Assembly (NCBI GenBank): GCA_965153355.1
Contig: OZ231128.1
Location: 36,642,001-36,706,000 of the forward strand
DNA length: 64,000 bases
Source: Flaccisagitta enflata
Lineage: Eukaryota > Chaetognatha > Sagittoidea > Aphragmophora
Direction: 5' to 3'
The translations under genes and the position numbers were made by a program. The notes under the pieces are model-generated. The model saw only the letters and a list, made by a program, of their open reading frames with translations. It was not told the origin of the DNA and did no database searches. Position 1 is the first letter of the stretch; the number at the start of each line of letters is the position of its first letter. Shown piece after piece: positions 48,351-60,129 of the stretch.

Positions 48351-48469
48351 ACATCGATTCACTTTCTTGAAGATGGGGATATACCGGACGCAGACGCGGA
48401 TTCTACACTGCCTTACGTGGAAGAAGACTTTGAATGTTGTCCAAGCGTGGAATTACAAACCGAAGAGGT
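48351..48469 (+). CDS. Candidate internal exon, unknown protein
   Basis: Bounded by TTTGTCAG upstream and GTAATATC downstream. The open frame reads ...HFLEDGDIPDADADSTLPYV, EEDFECCPSVELQTEE, an acidic, non-repetitive peptide that ends on a full codon. No family is recognised. If real, the next exon could be 48922-49134 in the same phase. The intron between them would hold a small MITE and an HCE 3' end. Confidence 0.35.
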
Positions 48470-48602
48470 AATATCTTATCCTTTTTCAGTGGTCACTTAA
48501 AAAACCAGAACAATCATAATGGTCATTTACAGTTGAGCAAGGGCGGAGAACACCAAAAATAGGTTGTGTGTCTGACTCACGGATCAGTCGACAGAAAGAC
48601 TA

Positions 48603-48692
48603 AAGGGGTTGTCGCATTGAGAAAATTATCGAGATATCACATAGGGAATATCTCGATGATATCTAGATGATACGTCCAATGTGACAACCCCT
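48603..48692. mobile_element. About 90 bp MITE with AAGGGGTTGTC ends
   Basis: AAGGGGTTGTCGCATTG and CAATGTGACAACCCCT are inverted repeats. TA lies next to both ends, with one extra A on the left. Non-coding; it sits in the putative intron. Confidence 0.7.
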
Positions 48693-48789
48693 TACCAAGG
48701 CCGACACCTCTAATTGTCACGGCTAAAAGTTGAAATGTAAACTGTAAAAATTACTTAAAATGACGTAAAACAGCAAAAAAAAAGCTAAG

Positions 48790-48868
48790 CGTGACCGACC
48801 GACTGACCTAACGATAGACAGACGGACAGAGCGGGTCATAGATTCGCGTGCATGCGACTAAAAAGCGG
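48790..48868 (+). mobile_element. Hairpin-capped element 3' fragment
   Basis: GTGACCGACCGACTGACC, GACAGACGGACAG, then ATTCGCGTGCATGCGACTAAAAA, a slightly decayed 3' hairpin. Confidence 0.7.
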
Positions 48869-48921
48869 CTCTGACTGATTATTTTGAAAAGTAGAGAATG
48901 AAACTATAACTTTCCCTATCA

Positions 48922-49134
48922 GATTGAATCGCGCGAGCTTCTCTCTCATCACTTTGTACCCAACGGAAACCCTGCCACTTTCACCGAAGTCCGATTCACG
49001 ATGAAGAAAACCCCGCCGACGATTCTCGTTGGGACATTAACAACATCTCTTGCATTGGTTACAACACTGGCGATGATCTCAGCAACAACCGCAACGTCGA
49101 TGAATGTGAAAAAGAAGAACGCGCGTGCCAAGTA
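48922..49134 (+). CDS. Candidate exon, unknown protein
   Basis: Preceded by a good acceptor (CTTTCCCTATCAG). In phase with 48351-48469 it reads IESRELLSHHFVPNGNPATF, then a hydrophobic stretch (ILVGTLTTSLALVTTLAMIS) and ends RAK-stop. A second open frame is Cys-rich (NNISCIGYNTGDDLSNNRNV then DECEKEERAC) and could splice at GTAATTT, but has a stop close after the acceptor. Balanced, non-repetitive codon use supports coding; the frame is not settled. Family unknown. Confidence 0.35.
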
Positions 49135-49195
49135 ATTTATGAGCCTGCATTTATACTTAAATTGCTCAAACAGTGTGTGTACAGTAACCTGAGTA

Positions 49196-49272
49196 CATGC
49201 AGGCGGTTATCGAATTACTGCTCCTGCCCAACCATCCGCGACTGGATTGCCGTTCGTGCGGCCTTGTCTTAC
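49196..49272 (-). mobile_element. Family C 5' fragment
   Basis: TACTGCTCCTGCCCAACC, ATCCGCGACTGGATTGCCG and GCGGCCTTGTC give the SIR and cap of a family C copy. No 3' half. Confidence 0.65.
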
Positions 49273-49620
49273 TCTAGCATGACTGAATTTAAAGATTTAT
49301 ATTGCTCACAGTCTGTGTACGATAACCCGACTTACCCGAGTCATAAAATATTGGGACTGACTGATGGACAAATCCGCCAAAGGGCTCGGCCCATGCCCAT
49401 GCCCGCAGTAATCTATGAAAAGTATTACCTTGTTCTGCTTATGGACAGGGGGCACGATCTCAAGGCTACTCTGGAAAACCCATGTTGTAAAGAGCTTCAT
49501 TTAAAATTTGGTCAAGGCCACATGAACCGCAAAACGAAACAAAATTGGTAACTGGTAAGGTTCGAGAACAGCATGACAGATAAAGATAACTCGGAGACAT
49601 TTACAAACAGACAAGAAGAA
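49273..49620. other. Unclassified sequence
   Basis: A 129-residue frame (49162-49551) starts inside the HCE fragment, so its beginning is not coding. The remainder (about 49285-49551) is open but matches nothing I recognise. Confidence 0.35.
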
Positions 49621-49629
49621 AAAAAAACA

Positions 49630-50070
<441 letters not shown>

Positions 50071-50271
50071 GGTGCTGCAGTTGCTTCTTGGTGATTTTTC
50101 CTCCGCCTGTTTTAATTCTATTGCTGTAAAAAAACATTGAGCTTGTCGTAAAGTATGCTGGCCTCTTCAACGTATCGCGAGGCCCTTGATAGCTACACGT
50201 ACAGGTTTTAATTGAATGATTACTCCTGAAAAAAGGAAGTAATTAAGGACAGCATGGAGGGTTTCTCAATT

Positions 50272-50370
50272 TTTAGTTAGGGACAAGCAACTCTTATAAG
50301 ACTTTGTCTGTCCGTTCAGTTCAGTGAGGATTGAGTTGGAAAGTGTGCTAAGCGTAAGCGTGTCAGATTG
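50272..50370 (-). mobile_element. Family B 3' fragment
   Basis: TTAGTTAGGGACAAGCAACTC, TATAAGACTTTGTCTGTCCG and GAGTTGGAAAGTGTG. The 5' half is absent. Confidence 0.65.
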
Positions 50371-50659
50371 TAGCAAATCAAAAAGAGGGAGAGAAACAAA
50401 GACTGAACAGACGGAATATTGTAGTAACACCGTATTTCTCGCGTCATCGATACATCGTTTAATGTCAATTTGTTGAAATATGCAATAAAAGTTTTGTCAT
50501 TGAAATGTTTAAATCTCCATGTTATTGCCTAATGGTGAACTATCAATGGACTGATAGATTGTCAGGTATAGGGATTTGACAAAGCAGCATGTATCTGTCA
50601 CTTTTATTGTGGTTGCTTTTGGTGAGATGATCGGTTTCGCTTAGTTAGCTAGTTATTCG

Positions 50660-50706
50660 CCGTGTCCTGAAATAAAAAAAAAGTCGCGATTTTGTTCAGG
50701 ACACGG
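50660..50706. repeat. 12 bp stem hairpin
   Basis: CCGTGTCCTGAA and TTCAGGACACGG face each other around a 23-base loop. Isolated; function unknown. Confidence 0.7.
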
Positions 50707-51500
50707 TAAAGGATAAAACCGATCTACTGGCAAATTACGTTTGTTTACAACCCGATCCAGGACCGTACAGGCCTTTGATTCTAATGATACATGCTTATTT
50801 GCATGGTTAAATGGGTTATTCGTTAATCATAAAATAGCAAAGTATTTGATACACAGAAAGGTCCTTTTCTCGTTTAAAGAAGTTTTTGGCGTGCACGATT
50901 TAAAAAACTGCAATATGCAAATGAGGTTTTTATCCACCTATAAAAATGAAATTGTAGTGATTGGAAGAATGTGAAATTACCCACACAAGTGTTGCCACGG
51001 GATTCTTTCTTGGTTCCTCTTTTTCTTCCTTCCTTCCTCTGAAGGCCTTTTTCCTCCACTATCCCCGCCCCCAACTCCTGGCTGGCTGTAACTGCCGCAC
51101 TTTGGTGTCTGCCTGCCGCGTCGTATTGCTACCATGCAGAATCCGCACCTCTGACCTTCTAAAAAAAAACCCAATGGTTCCCAATGTAGGATTATAGAAA
51201 AAATCGAGGTGAGAGTCTTGTTTTCTTTTGAAAAAGTAGATTTTGAAAAAAAAAAGAATTTTTTAGTATTAGCGTAAAAAAGACTAAAGATATCAGCTAC
51301 TTTCTGCGAGCAGCAAAAAAAATTTCTGCTAGCAGAGTAGTTGGGATTTCTGCTAGCAGCTCTGCTAGCAAATTGCCTGCTAGTTTTAGTACTATTGAGA
51401 ATGTCATCTGTTACCATAGCAAAAACATGGCAGGGGGAGAGGGTAGGCTTATTTCGGCTTATACCTTGAACCCCAGGTCAACATTGACCCGTCAGATTGC
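50707..51500. other. Unclassified sequence
   Basis: No gene. 51300-51385 repeats GCTAGCAG/CTGCTAGCA words. 50741-50974 has a 77-residue open frame without recognisable features. Confidence 0.4.
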
Positions 51501-51501
51501 C

Positions 51502-51628
51502 TTTTAGGTGCGCCAACGCACCTCTATAACTGGCTGTGTCCGTCGGTTGGTCGGTTGGTTGGTTGGTCTGTAGCGCATTCGTTCGACGATCCACACGGCG
51601 CACCTTTTTGGCCTACTTGGCCTTGTTT
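51502..51628 (-). mobile_element. Hairpin-capped element, family E
   Basis: In sense: ACAAGGCCAAGTAGGCC cap, SIR AGGTGCGCC (window 51597-51605), CAACCAACCGACC core, and hairpin AGGTGCGTTGGCGCACCT (51506-51523) followed by AAAAG. SIR and 3' arm pair over 9 bp with a word unlike the other families. Confidence 0.88.
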
Positions 51629-51629
51629 T

Positions 51630-51802
51630 TTACTTTTTTGCTCATCGAATCTTCTTTCCAACTCTTTCGATTCGACTTCAAAGACTTCTTCGGCTTCTTT
51701 CACCGGAAATTCTCCTTTACAGACTTTTCCTCTTTTCACCTCCAGTATCATTTCTCCTCGTGACGAAGCCGCGAAGCTCGGAGCGCAGAAAAACATAATC
51801 AA
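51630..51802 (-). CDS. Possible coding segment, unknown
   Basis: The minus-strand frame reads EMILEVKRGKVCKGEFPVKE then AEEVFEVESKELERRFDEQK, a charged, non-repetitive peptide with helix-like spacing. It then runs into the family E element (at 51628), where coding sense ends. Could be a broken exon. No family recognised. Confidence 0.27.
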
Positions 51803-52074
51803 TTATATATGAAGTATTTTCAAGTATCTTTATCAATAAAAGTTTTTTTGTCAAATCATTTACAATCATTAAAAAAAAACACCTTGGTGTGATTGGTTAT
51901 TACTTATTAGGACCGTGGCAAATATGTTAAGCTTATTGTGGAAATGTGTGCCCAATTGCTGAACAAGTGAATATCTGGTTATCATATGCGTTTTTCAAAG
52001 TTTTGGGTCCCTCTCCCTATTATTGTAGAAACGTAGTCCATAAAAACAAATCAACACTGATGAAATTCTGAACC

Positions 52075-52450
52075 TCATCTTCGTTTATGCTTGAAAAATT
52101 GTACAAATTTGTTCCCTGACAGCACGACAAATTCCTTCAATTTCCGCGCACTTTGCTGCATCAACAGATCGCTTCGTTCGTCCATGCGATAACTGTCGAT
52201 AGGAATCCGCGTAATGGGTGAGTCGGGAAGTGAATCTAAAATCTGTGCATTTGGTACGTTGGCACGCAAAACTGTCGGTAGTTCACCGACGCCGACGCCT
52301 AAAATCGTAGGAAAGCGCCGACGCAAATTGCCGACGCAAGACAACGCCAACAACATCGCGCCAACATGCTTCCTGTCTATTCTCATTTTCTGGAAAACCA
52401 TCGAAACCAAAGAGCAGAAACGACGTGAAAACAGTTTCAAAGATCTCCTC
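52075..52450 (-). CDS. Candidate 3'-terminal exon, unknown protein
   Basis: The minus-strand frame ends in a stop at 52075-52077 and reads RRFPTILGVGVGELPTVLRA, NVPNAQILDSLPDSPITRIP, IDSYRMDERSDLLMQQSARK, ending FKHKRR. Composition is normal and non-repetitive. Acceptor-like sites lie upstream (TTGGTTTCGATGGTTTTCCAG, and CTACGATTTTAG just before GCGTCGG); an intact family C element (52470-52608) occupies the supposed intron. Family unknown; a second frame over the upstream half is also open, so the exon start is uncertain. Confidence 0.38.
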
Positions 52451-52469
52451 CCCCCGCACGAAAAAAAAA

Positions 52470-52608
52470 AACAAGGCCGGATACACGGCAATCTAGTCGC
52501 GGACGGTTGTGCAGGAGTAGTAATGCGAAAACCGCTCGGAATTAAAAAAAAATTGTGACCTACCGATCGACACAGCAAGGTGTAGAGTCGCGTGTCCGCG
52601 ACTAAAAA
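52470..52608 (+). mobile_element. Hairpin-capped element, family C, intact and shortest
   Basis: Cap GGCCGGATACACGGC, SIR AGTCGCGGAC (52495-52504), GAGTAGTAATGCGAAAACCG, hardly any GGAC core (ACCGATCGACAC), then GTGTAGAGTCGCGTGTCCGC and GACTAAAAA. SIR pairs with 52594-52603 over 10 bp. It shows that a long tetranucleotide core is dispensable. Confidence 0.95.
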
Positions 52609-52689
52609 AAAATTGTTGAAATCGCTTATGCATGAACAGAGAAGAGAAAACAGTCAACTTTTTCATAATGTTGGATTCGTGTGTGGAGG

Positions 52690-52755
52690 GAAGGGGGAGT
52701 TGAACAACCATGCCCACCCGTCTGCTACTATTTTCTAACCCCGCGTTACTTATTT
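52690..52755 (-). mobile_element. Family B 5' fragment
   Basis: CATGCCCACCCGTCTGCTAC and TAACCCCGCGTTACTTATTT give the SIR region and cap of a B copy. Confidence 0.6.
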
Positions 52756-52802
52756 CACCATGACTCGTTAACTGATCAGCTGAATCTCATCCTGATGATA
52801 CC

Positions 52803-53072
52803 ACAAAGCTGGATACACGGCTGTCCATGTCGCGTGCGCGCGTGTGAGCACGGACAGCGATGAAACAAGCCCCTTTTGTATTTGGGTAGGAGCAGTGGTG
52901 CTAAGTGTGCCCAAAAAAACGCCAAAAAAGGCGAAGTGTGACGGAGCAACCAACAGACCGACAGACCGACAAAATGACAGATAGACCAATGGACCATTGG
53001 GTGTACTGATCAACCAACCCACAAAACGACTTACATAACTTTTTTGAGTCGCGTGTGTGTACGCGACTACAT
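52803..53072 (+). mobile_element. Hairpin-capped element, family A, diverged
   Basis: AAAGCTGGATACACGGC cap, GTCGCGTGCGCGCGTG SIR region, TTTGGGTAGGAGCAGTG, GACCGACAGACC core and the 3' hairpin GTCGCGTGTGTGTACGCGAC with a widened loop. Confidence 0.8.
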
Positions 53073-53246
53073 TTATGGACAAGAAATTAGCTCAAACTCT
53101 CTCTTCTTCAAAAGAATGACTTCTTCATTGACCGTTCCATTTGTTTGTCATTCCTTTTGTCTGTCGTTTCTTTTTTGGTTCATTCGCTGTTAATTACTGC
53201 ACTGATCGGAGACTGGTGACTTTTTACTTTTGGCTTCTTCGAGTGT

Positions 53247-53473
53247 TTTAAGTCGCGTGCTACGCGACTCTACACCACGCTATGTCGGTCCGTCGGTTGG
53301 TCGATCGGTTGGTTGGTCGGTCGGTTGGTTGGTCGGTGGGTCCCCTCTTTACCTTTTCGGCGTTTTTAAGCTTTTTGAGCTTACTGCTCCTGCCCAAATG
53401 CTGTGGTGACCTTCTCCAGCACCGCTCCTGCACACCCGCACGCGATTTGGGTAGCCGTGTATCCGGCCTTGTT
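53247..53473 (-). mobile_element. Hairpin-capped element, family A, intact
   Basis: 3' hairpin AGTCGCGTAGCACGCGACT (53251-53269), a (CCAACCGACC)n core, TTTGGGCAGGAGCAGTAAG, SIR reading ATCGCGTGCGGGTG and cap GGCCGGATACACGGC, then CAAG. Confidence 0.9.
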
Positions 53474-53509
53474 CTTCCTGTTCTTTGTCACCATCAATTC
53501 TATCCTTTA

Positions 53510-53621
53510 AGGGTATGGTTTCTTAACAATGTTGCCCTCGGGTGATTTGTTGAATTTTGGTTAAAAAGGTAACAATCATTTGCCCATATCTATTTGGTAA
53601 GCAATAGTGTCTTGGGTTAGA
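53510..53621. repeat. About 110 bp segment repeated inverted at 63432-63552
   Basis: GGGTGATTTGTTGAATTT, GGTAACAATC, TTTGCCC and GGGTTAGA appear in the same order in both copies. The second copy continues past GGGTTAGA without the minisatellite element and so resembles an empty site. Confidence 0.7.
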
Positions 53622-54958
53622 CAGTGGGTGGCATGCTAATGGTAGAAATCTTTTCCATAGCGAAATCATTTCCATTAACAAAACTTTTCTATCTAGAAAA
53701 GATTTCTATGGCCAAATCTCTTCACATAATGAATCTCTCAGCTGTAGGAGATAGAATGACGTAGACGATAATTCGTTATCGCTGTTAGGCTATTGCTTGT
53801 CTTGACTCAGTTGGAAAGGGGAGCTTACAGGATTATGTTGCGGAAATCAAATGATCGTGTTTATAGGATGCAACGATAGCGCAGGTGACATTCTAAGATT
53901 ACATAAAGGACGCTTATTTTCTGCACGCTACACATCGATGATTCGTTAAGGATATTGGGTTGTCTGTAGACTCGCGATTCCGTCTGTAGACTCGCGATTC
54001 TCTCTGTAGGCTCGCGATTCCGTCTGTAGACTCGCCATTCCATCTGTAGACTCGCAATTCTGTCTGTAGACTCGCAATTCTGTCTGTAGACTCGCGATTC
54101 TGTCTGTAGGCTCGCGATTCCGTCTGTAGGCTCACGATTCCGTCTGTAGGCTCGCGATTCCGTCTGTAGGCTCGCGATTCCGTCTGTAGACTCGCGATTC
54201 CATCTGATGACTCGTGATTTCCTATGTTGACTCGGGATTCTGTCTGTTGACCCACAATTTTGTCTGTTGACTCGCGATCCTGTCTGTTGACTCGCGATTC
54301 TGTCCGATGATTAACAATTCTGTCTGTTGACTCGCGACTCCCGCTGTTGACTCGTGATTTTGTCTGTTGACTCCTGACTGTCTGTTAACTCCTGATTCCT
54401 TCTGTTTACTCCTGATTCTGTCTGTTAACTTCTGATTCTGTCTGTTAACTTCTGATTCCGTCTGTTGACTCCCAATTCTGTCTGCTGTTTCTGTTTGCTT
54501 AATAACAATTTTGACCGTTCAATCCCGATTTTTTTGCTTCAATCCCATTTGTCAATTCAATCGCGTATCGCAATTCTATCTGTTCAATCTCAATCCTGTC
54601 TATTGATTCTCTTCATTCTTACATTCACTGGCTCACTCACTCACTCTGCTCACCCCCTCAATCCCTCATAAGATGATTAATATCAATGAATAATTGAAAA
54701 TGTGTTCACGATTTTATGGCGACGCCTGGGATTAACCGCAATTGTTGTCAATAGAGACACACCAATCAAATGAGTCCTTATAAGCAATAGCCCAACTGTC
54801 ATAGCAAATCATTATCTACGTCATTTTATCTCCTATAGCTGAGAGATTCATGATAAGAAAAGATTCGGCCTTAGAATTCTTTTCTAGATAGAAAAGATTC
54901 CTTTATAGAAATGATTTCGTCATAGAAAAGATTTCTACCATCAGCATGGCGCCCACTG
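53622..54958. mobile_element. 1.34 kb inverted-repeat element with 20 bp minisatellite core
   Basis: Ends CAGTGGGTGGCATGCTAATG and inverse (…CATGGCGCCCACTG); arms of about 150 bp (53622-53774, 54814-54958) pair through TTTTCTATCTAGAAAAGA and AGCTGAGAGATTCAT-type words. TAGA lies on both sides (53618-53621, 54959-54962). The core (53965-54490) is about 25 units of TCTGTAGACTCGCGATTCCG. No protein is implied; 20 is not a multiple of 3. Confidence 0.85.
53965..54490. repeat. 20 bp minisatellite TCTGTAGACTCGCGATTCCG
   Basis: About 25 tandem units, most alike at 53970-54190 and more diverged toward 54490 (GTTGACTCGCGATTC, GTTAACTTCTGATTC). Irregular TCAATC-type units continue to about 54610. Confidence 0.93.
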
Positions 54959-54980
54959 TAGACTCAGAACGGATTTTGCT

Positions 54981-55103
54981 TAGTTAGGTTTGCTAGATGG
55001 AAAACTAGGAGTGATGCGCGTAGTAACTAGTCAGTGAGGGCTCACAAGGCCCGTTTCCATATTTCTTAGTTTGGGTATAGTGAGGGATATTGTTCCACCT
55101 GTC
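54981..55103. repeat. Segment repeated directly at 60366-60494
   Basis: TGATGCGCGTAGTAACTAGTC, GGCTCACAAGGCCC and GATATTGT occur in the same order and spacing in both copies. Confidence 0.75.
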
Positions 55104-55203
55104 ATACTTGCTGTACTGGTCTGTATTCGGACAGTCACCGCCTGGTCACCGCGGAAGATTCTTATTTTTTTTGTCTCCAACGAGTGATGAGGAAATGGAA
55201 TCT

Positions 55204-55415
55204 TTTTTAGTTGCGGACACGCAACTCTATAAGAGGCTTTGTCCATCCGTCCATTGGTCCGTCCGTCCATTGGTCCATCCGTCCGTCCATCCATAACGCA
55301 TGAGTCGAAAAGTGGAAAAGCGAGTGTTTTAAATGCTTTTTATGGGTATATATGTGGGGGGTTGGATGCCCCCGCCCACCCATCCGCAACAATATTGTTA
55401 CCCCGCGTCACTTTT
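55204..55415 (-). mobile_element. Hairpin-capped element, family B
   Basis: 3' hairpin GTTGCGTGTCCGCAAC, (GGACGGATGGACCAAT)n core, GCATTTAAAACACTCGC, SIR GTTGCGGATGGGTGGGCGG (one change) and cap GTGACGCGGGGTAAC. Confidence 0.9.
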
Positions 55416-55440
55416 TATTCTGCTTGCTGAGCCGAAATTT

Positions 55441-55594
55441 ATTAGTCGCGGACACGTGACTCTAAAACTTGCCGTGTCGGTTGGTCGGAAAGTCGGAAAG
55501 TCGGTAGGTCACATTTTTTAATTACGAGCGGTTTTTGCAATACTGCGCCTGCCCAACCGTCCGCGACTGGATTGCCGTGTATCCGGCCTTGTTT
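55441..55594 (-). mobile_element. Hairpin-capped element, family C
   Basis: 3' hairpin AGTCACGTGTCCGCGACT (one change), ACCTACCGACTTTCCGAC core, SIR AGTCGCGGACGG and perfect cap GGCCGGATACACGGC. It follows the previous B copy after 25 bp, same strand. Confidence 0.92.
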
Positions 55595-57490
55595 TACAGT
55601 CACATCTTAATTCAGTTCCTCATTCATTCTGCCTATGACATCGATCGAGATTATCATTCTTTTCATTTTTGTAAATTCCAAATACTCGATTGCACTCCCA
55701 GCTCCTTTGGCTTTATTTGCCTGCCCAGTATGTTTGTCACCGTTATCTCCTTGAGTAGACAGCATACACTGTTCTTAGTAATTGATGAATATTCAAACAT
55801 TCAATATTCAAAAGGCTCAACCCCTGAATTTCTCAGATACTCTTTAACACAATAGCTGGTTCCGTGGCCTCTCATGAAATCACTCGCTAACTCTCCTAAG
55901 ATATGATGTAGACCTGATGTAGCTCTTCTCTCAAAGCCAAACAACAATCCATAACCCCCCTCCACCCCTTACATCTTCGTGGCCTCGCCTCATATTGTTC
56001 TCTTCCTCCATTCCTGTGGACTCTCGTTCTCGTTTTCATTTTGTTGTTGTTCTTCTTCTTCTCCCCTTTTCTCTTCCATTGACATTTTGGAGGAAGTTTT
56101 TCAGGCCATGCGTAACACTTGTTTTTTATTCTTGACAGATTTTGTCCACTTTTTGTGAACTTTAGTGGCTGCAACGGATGACTGACTATGTGGAGGGGGA
56201 CTTAAAGAGGGCGAAGAAGGATCGGGAGATTCGGAATAGCAGAGACGAAAAAAAGGATAACGTCTAGACTCTTTAGATAGAACGAGTAAAGCAAGAAAAT
56301 GAACGAAAAAAGCGATGCTGTATAAAATAAGGGAAGATTGTTGATGTTTTAAAGGAGATCAATGATAAAGAACTATCTGCACGATATCATGAGTTGTAAA
56401 AAACTCATCAAATTCAAAACCACCTCGGCCAATTCTTTTTTTTCTTTCTGTAAGTTTTCATGTATTATGTGTAATTAGAATGTGGTGGGCCTTGCTTTGA
56501 TTAAACACGGTACTACAGCTTGCATGCCCACTCAGAGCTTCCCCACCCCTCCCTTCAGTTACCCAGATCCTCAAGCTAACTAAGAGGCTTCAACCACTAC
56601 CCTACCCCATCCCTTTTCTACCCAAAAATTCGCGAAACTATGGATAAAACTGGGGTAGGATTAAGAAACGGAAGAGAGAGAAAGGAGAAGGGGGGAATGA
56701 TACAAAGAAAGCCTCGTGAGAAGTGAACCGGTCTCGGAAATAAAAGACCTTTGGGAGATTAGCGCGACTGAGGCTAGTACAAACTTTACATCCCCAAACC
56801 CAATGGAATCGTTTTCTGTGGGGGTCTCTGCTCTCGACCTCGATAGGCACTTAGAAACTTGGGAAAATGTCTCATTTTGTTTGAAATTATTTTCCTTTGC
56901 GCCCCTCAAATGGAATGATGGCGCAAAAGTTGATACAAACAATGCGGCAGTTAATGCTCATTGTTCGTTTTGAAAAAAAAAAAGTTTTTATTTGCCCTCC
57001 TTTGTTCTTTCACAGATGCAGAGAAAGACAGAGAAGAAAGACTCTTGCATAGGAAAGAGGCGATTTAGCAAAGCTCGTCAATGATGTCATAGGGGCAATC
57101 GGGCCAGTGAAAACATTGTGCGTCAAGCTAAATCATTCGATCTTGTTTCAGTCTTTCATCTTCAACCTCACTCTGAAAAAAAAAATCATAAAGGAACAAC
57201 TTAGCGAGTTGTCAAGTACGCTTTGTCTTGCAGATTTGTTCAAAATCTGGAATTTCAATGAATACAGTCGAACTCGCTAGAGCGCACCCGCTGTTAAGGC
57301 TTACTTGTCAATAAGGCAAAGGATTTTTAATGCTACAGAAATTTCATAGTTATTTCTTTATTGGCAATAAGTCAGCTTCGTTCATTCTAAAGAATAATTT
57401 TGCCTAGTCACTTGACATGCGCTCTTATGAAGTTCAACTATATGACTCATACTCTTACCGCTTCTTTACCTGTTACCTTTAGACACATCT
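55595..57490. other. Low-repeat stretch without a recognised gene
   Basis: The longest low-repeat stretch in the right half. Short open frames exist (56179-56271: MTDYVEGDLKRAKKDREIRN..., and 56716-56973), but none carries a recognised domain and none has clear splice support. It may hold host regulatory or exon sequence that I cannot identify. Confidence 0.35.
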
Positions 57491-57496
57491 CTACAC

Positions 57497-57519
57497 CTCT
57501 CTGTCTCTGTCTCTCTCTG

Positions 57520-57580
<61 letters not shown>
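57497..57580. repeat. (CT)n with CTGT interruptions
   Basis: TCTGTCTCTGTCTC units pass into pure CT. Confidence 0.94.
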
Positions 57581-57581
<1 letters not shown>

Positions 57582-58207
57582 ATACACCTTCCCTTCCCTT
57601 TCGCCTTATTTATTTTCGGACTCATAAAGTGAGGTTTTGTTATTTTAGTGTTATCGGGGTCTTGTGAGGTCAATTCGAGAAATAGATCTTGGGTCGTTCC
57701 CTTTCCTCGTTTTCTTTTTTTATTTTACTTACTAACGTCAAATGGCATGGGAACTTTTTTTCCCTTTATTCTTTGCCGTCCTAGACGCGATCGGAAGTGC
57801 TCCACGTTAGAATGAATGTGGAGGAGGAGCAACGGGAAATATCATGGAATATGTCTCCATGTTTGAAATGATGCTTCACTATCGTCATGTAGCATTTTAT
57901 ACATCTCGCGCGTTTTGGTCAAAAACAAAAACAAAACAAACAAAAAAGATCAAACAAACCGAACAAAACAAAATAACACGAATAAAAGAAAGGAAAAAAA
58001 ATCACTGAAAAAACACGCATCCTTGAAGAGAATGATCGTAACTCATTTGAATTTATGACTCGTTACGCTGAATTGAACGTAAGTTTACATACGCAATGAC
58101 ATTTTTTTACATTCAGCAGTAAAGTGTGTAACTTATTGCATGTAGAACCACCTGCGTGCATGTATGTTCGACTCCTGTCATCGTATGTGGATCAACAACC
58201 ACAAAAA

Positions 58208-58517
<310 letters not shown>

Positions 58518-58550
58518 CATTATGTGTCCTCGACTGTGTCTTGGTTTTTT

Positions 58551-59362
<812 letters not shown>

Positions 59363-59411
59363 AACCTATTCAAAACAAAAAGAAGAATATACGGATAATC
59401 CGGCCCGGAAC

Positions 59412-59480
59412 TTTGAATCACCCGATATTGTCGCGGACGGGTGGGCTGGGGCTCCCACCATCCCATCCACACCAATGATT
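59412..59480 (+). mobile_element. Hairpin-capped element 5' fragment, B core with C-type SIR
   Basis: ATCACCCGATATTGTCGCGG: B-like cap remnant, SIR GTCGCGGAC, then GGGTGGGCTGGGGC and a B core (CATCCCATCCACACC). The 3' end is lost. Confidence 0.65.
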
Positions 59481-59667
59481 TGTACCAGTTCGAAAAAGGC
59501 TCTGACCCACGTGTTGAGCAGAAATAAAATCTAGAAAAATATCTACTCTGCATTGATGAAAAAAGTTAGTGTCTGATAGAATGAAAAAAAAAAAAAGAAT
59601 AATAGAATCCTACTGTGGGAAAGAAAAAAAGAAGGCGAAAACAAACGGATGACAGCTTTTATATAAA

Positions 59668-59833
59668 TCAAGGTTGGATACACGGCTACACTAGTCGCGT
59701 GCGGTTGGGCAGGGCCGTGATAGTGATGGTCACACGGAGAAAACAGTGGGCTCAAAACGCTCAAAAAATGCTAAAAAAGTAAAAAGGGGATGGACCAGCC
59801 GACGGACAGACGGACATAGCGAGGTGAAGAGTC
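59668..59833 (+). mobile_element. Family A element, 3' hairpin replaced by (GA)n
   Basis: CAAGGTTGGATACACGGC, AGTCGCGTGCGGTTGGGC, AAAACGCTCAAAAAATGC and GGACCAGCCGACGGACAG are present. At AGAGTCGAGAGAG the hairpin is lost and a 200 bp GA array begins. Confidence 0.85.
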
Positions 59834-60039
<206 letters not shown>

Positions 60040-60129
60040 GAGAGCGAGTGTGTGTTTGAATGAATTTCCGGGTCGACACGGAGCAGTCAAACAGAGAAGA
60101 ATTACGTTTGAGAAGAGAAAAAAAGGCCA

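Noticed and set aside
49162-49551. 129-residue plus-strand frame as a gene
   Set aside because: Its first third is a family C element fragment; the rest has no recognised domain and no splice support.
53914-54255. Repetitive minus-strand 'protein' with period near 20
   Set aside because: The 20 bp minisatellite is not a multiple of three, so it cycles through frames; it is a DNA repeat.
56638-56973. Open frames on both strands at 56.6-57.0 kb as a gene
   Set aside because: Both strands are open over the same stretch, neither has a recognisable domain, and no clear start or splice sites support one over the other.
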